The position numbers were made by a program, and so were the translations under genes. 64,000 bases of DNA from contig NZ_JAAGNZ010000002.1 of assembly GCF_010747415.1 (NCBI RefSeq), positions 1,736,001 to 1,800,000 of the forward strand, given 5' to 3'. Source of the stretch: Spirosoma agri (GTDB lineage Bacteria > Bacteroidota > Bacteroidia > Cytophagales > Spirosomataceae). Of the stretch, positions 62,687 through 64,000 are shown one piece after another (within the stretch, counting starts at the first letter, position 1; each line of letters opens with the position of its first letter). Below the pieces are notes generated by a model, which saw only the letters and a list, made by a program, of their open reading frames with translations, was not told where the DNA came from and did no database searches.

Positions 62687-63727
62687 TTAAGTCGATCCTT
62701 CTTTTTTGGTTTTAGAGGACGCTCGCTCTACTAGTTCGGCTTTCATCAGAATCTGCGCGGGTTCGGTTACGTTATTAGCTAATTTCTTCACTAACAGCTC
62801 AATAGCTGTCTGGCCCAGCAGCACAATCGGTTGCTTCAGATAGGTTATCGGGCAATGGTATAACTCAAATACTTCGGCTTGCCCAAAACTGACTATGGCC
62901 AGTTCCGAAGGTACGTTCAGCTGTAGCGTGTTGATGTACTTCAGACCATTGATAGCCAGACTGTAGGTTGCAAATAGAAGCGCATCAACCGGATAATCAG
63001 CTTTCAGCAACTCATCGATAGCGGTTCTGACACCGGTCTCAATCGTATCGATCCGAACGACTTTCAACCAGGATTTTTGAACATGCTGGCTGCCCGCTTC
63101 TAGCGCATCCTGATACCCTCGTATGCGCTCCTGCATGTGGAACATTTGCGAGTCATACGCGATCATGCCGACCCGCTGGTATCCATTTTCGATTAGGTGG
63201 GTAGTGGCTTCATACGATGCTTTATAATGATCGGTAGAAACAAAATCGGTCTGTATATCCGGAAAATACCGGTCTAACAGAACAAAAGGAATATTCTTTT
63301 CTTTTAGATCGAGAATCTGTTCTTCCGAATTTTCGGATGAGACAATGATGAAGCCATCGACCTGTCTGTTTATCAGTACATTCAATAAATCCCGTGACTT
63401 ATCAGCGTTCTCGTCCGAACTGCCGATAATAACAGTATACCCGTTGCGCTTCGCTTCATCCTCAACAACCCTGGCTATATTGGCGAAAAACGGGTTCGAG
63501 ATATCGGCAATGATCAGTCCAATGGTATGCGTTTTTCCGCTGCGCAGACTTTTCGCCAAGTGATTGGGCTGGTAATGGAGTTCGGTCGCAATTTGTTTGA
63601 TTTTGCGGGCAATTTCCTGACCGACCCGACTCTCCTTCTCCTTTCCATTCAGAACATAAGACACTAGTGCGGTTGAAACACCGGCTTTTTGCGCTATATC
63701 CTTTAGCGAAGTTTTTTTAGTACTCAT
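62687..63727 (-). CDS. LacI-family transcriptional regulator
   Basis: DNA-binding repressor of 346 residues. The LacI HTH and hinge helix are in SLKDIAQKAGVSTALVSYVL and HYQPNHLAKSLRSGKTHTIG. The periplasmic-binding-protein-like effector domain spans about 60-335 (LIIADISNPFFANIARVVED, DGFIIVSSENSEEQ, NGYQRVGMIAYDSQMFHMQE). The likely inducer is a sugar or acid sugar. It is the first gene of the long minus-strand carbohydrate locus. Operator copies stand in front of itself and of the next gene, so it probably represses both. Confidence 0.95.
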   Translation of the reverse strand: MSTKKTSLKDIAQKAGVSTALVSYVLNGKEKESRVGQEIARKIKQIATELHYQPNHLAKSLRSGKTHTIGLIIADISNPFFANIARVVEDEAKRNGYTVIIGSSDENADKSRDLLNVLINRQVDGFIIVSSENSEEQILDLKEKNIPFVLLDRYFPDIQTDFVSTDHYKASYEATTHLIENGYQRVGMIAYDSQMFHMQERIRGYQDALEAGSQHVQKSWLKVVRIDTIETGVRTAIDELLKADYPVDALLFATYSLAINGLKYINTLQLNVPSELAIVSFGQAEVFELYHCPITYLKQPIVLLGQTAIELLVKKLANNVTEPAQILMKAELVERASSKTKKEGST

Positions 63728-63744
63728 CTAGTTTTTACGGCGCT

Positions 63745-63775
63745 CAAATCTATGCTTAATCCTTTAAACAACAAA
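63745..63775 (-). promoter_or_regulatory. lacI promoter with operator in the spacer
   Basis: On the minus strand TTTG (63775-63772), a 19-bp spacer and TAGATTTG (63752-63745) match the Bacteroidota -33/-7 consensus. The spacer contains the plus-strand sequence GCTTAATCCTTTAAAC (63754-63769), 14 of 16 identical to the operator at 62659. This gives a clear case for autoregulation. Confidence 0.72.
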
Positions 63776-63912
63776 GAAATAATAAGGAATTTTTACTATT
63801 TTTTTAATTAATAGCATTATTAGGCTAAAGCAATACGTGCGCCGTACTTACTGTCAGGGGTTGTTGGCGAAGCTGGATACACTGTGATGCGTGAGGATTC
63901 ACACGTTTTAGC

Positions 63913-64000
63913 GTAACGCGGACCGCTCGGGCGGCCCCGTTCCAGTCCGCAAGTTATATTATATATGAAGTTAACCTGCGGACTGGAACGGGGCCGCCCG
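63913..64000. repeat. Long hairpin with GTAACGCGG end, cut by window edge
   Basis: Left arm 63928-63951 (starts CGGGCGGCCCCGTTCCAGTC) and right arm 63977-64000 are exact complements over 24 bp with a 25-base AT-rich loop. The sequence before the left arm, GTAACGCGGACCGCT, suggests the stem continues beyond the window. The GTAACGCGG end matches the inverted repeat at 53589. Confidence 0.85.

Overview
The window looks like chromosomal DNA of a Cytophagales bacterium (Bacteroidota), probably a Spirosoma-type organism. The evidence is two SusC/SusD pairs, a DUF3667 protein, a LytTR regulator with a membrane domain, TolB-propeller amidohydrolase architecture, roughly half G+C with AT-rich spacers, very weak Shine-Dalgarno signals, and repeated use of the Bacteroidota -7 promoter element TAnnTTTG (for example upstream of fumC, prs, marR and lacI). 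The genus is an inference from gene content. No rRNA, tRNA, CRISPR array, prophage or complete insertion sequence was seen.

Layout. 0-12 kb: a truncated PIG-L deacetylase, a GH20 hexosaminidase, a gamma-glutamyltransferase, a 1006-residue TolB/amidohydrolase protein and a membrane pyrophosphatase carrying a C-terminal OmpA-like domain. 12-13.8 kb: rplY and prs. 13.9-19.4 kb: an acyl-CoA-dehydrogenase-like flavoprotein, a PIG-L deacetylase and a NodS-like methyltransferase in one operon, convergent with a GT2 glycosyltransferase, a PAP2 phosphatase and a TIM-barrel isomerase. 19.5-28.1 kb: an orphan LuxR-type HTH protein, a Ser/Thr-rich lipoprotein, dienelactone hydrolase, SDR, AraC-type regulator, fumC, GH3 and a DODA-type dioxygenase. 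28.6-33.1 kb: a marR-tolC-hlyD-MFS efflux operon with a visible promoter and operator. 33.3-38.1 kb: DUF3667 protein, membrane protein, LytTR regulator, SnoaL-like protein and malate:quinone oxidoreductase.

38.5-63.7 kb is one large carbohydrate locus. Apart from the GH105 gene, all of it runs on the minus strand: lacI, an enolase-superfamily dehydratase, SusC2/SusD2, a ManD/RspA-like dehydratase, dgoD, SusC1/SusD1, a mutarotase-like protein, a PQQ dehydrogenase with a cytochrome c domain, dgoK, dgoA, an ACS-family transporter and a heparinase II/III-like lyase. All three dehydratases have twin-arginine type signal sequences, while the kinase and aldolase have none. Together this reads as periplasmic oxidation and dehydration of sugars or sugar acids, import of the 2-keto-3-deoxy acid, and cytoplasmic phosphorylation and aldol cleavage. 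Two matching LacI-type operators lie in front of lacI and the third dehydratase gene.

The intergenic DNA is rich in palindromic repeats: a 140-bp element in two inverted copies, a perfect 42-bp-arm palindrome, two long hairpins sharing a GTAACGCGG end, a pair of CGGGCTTCAGCCCG-type hairpins, and a CCCTCACCCCCAACCCC inverted repeat. Several sit exactly at gene ends or between parts of the carbohydrate locus. The two most interesting candidates for undescribed biology are the predicted periplasmic acid-sugar pathway and the NodS/PIG-L/flavoprotein/GT2 cluster.
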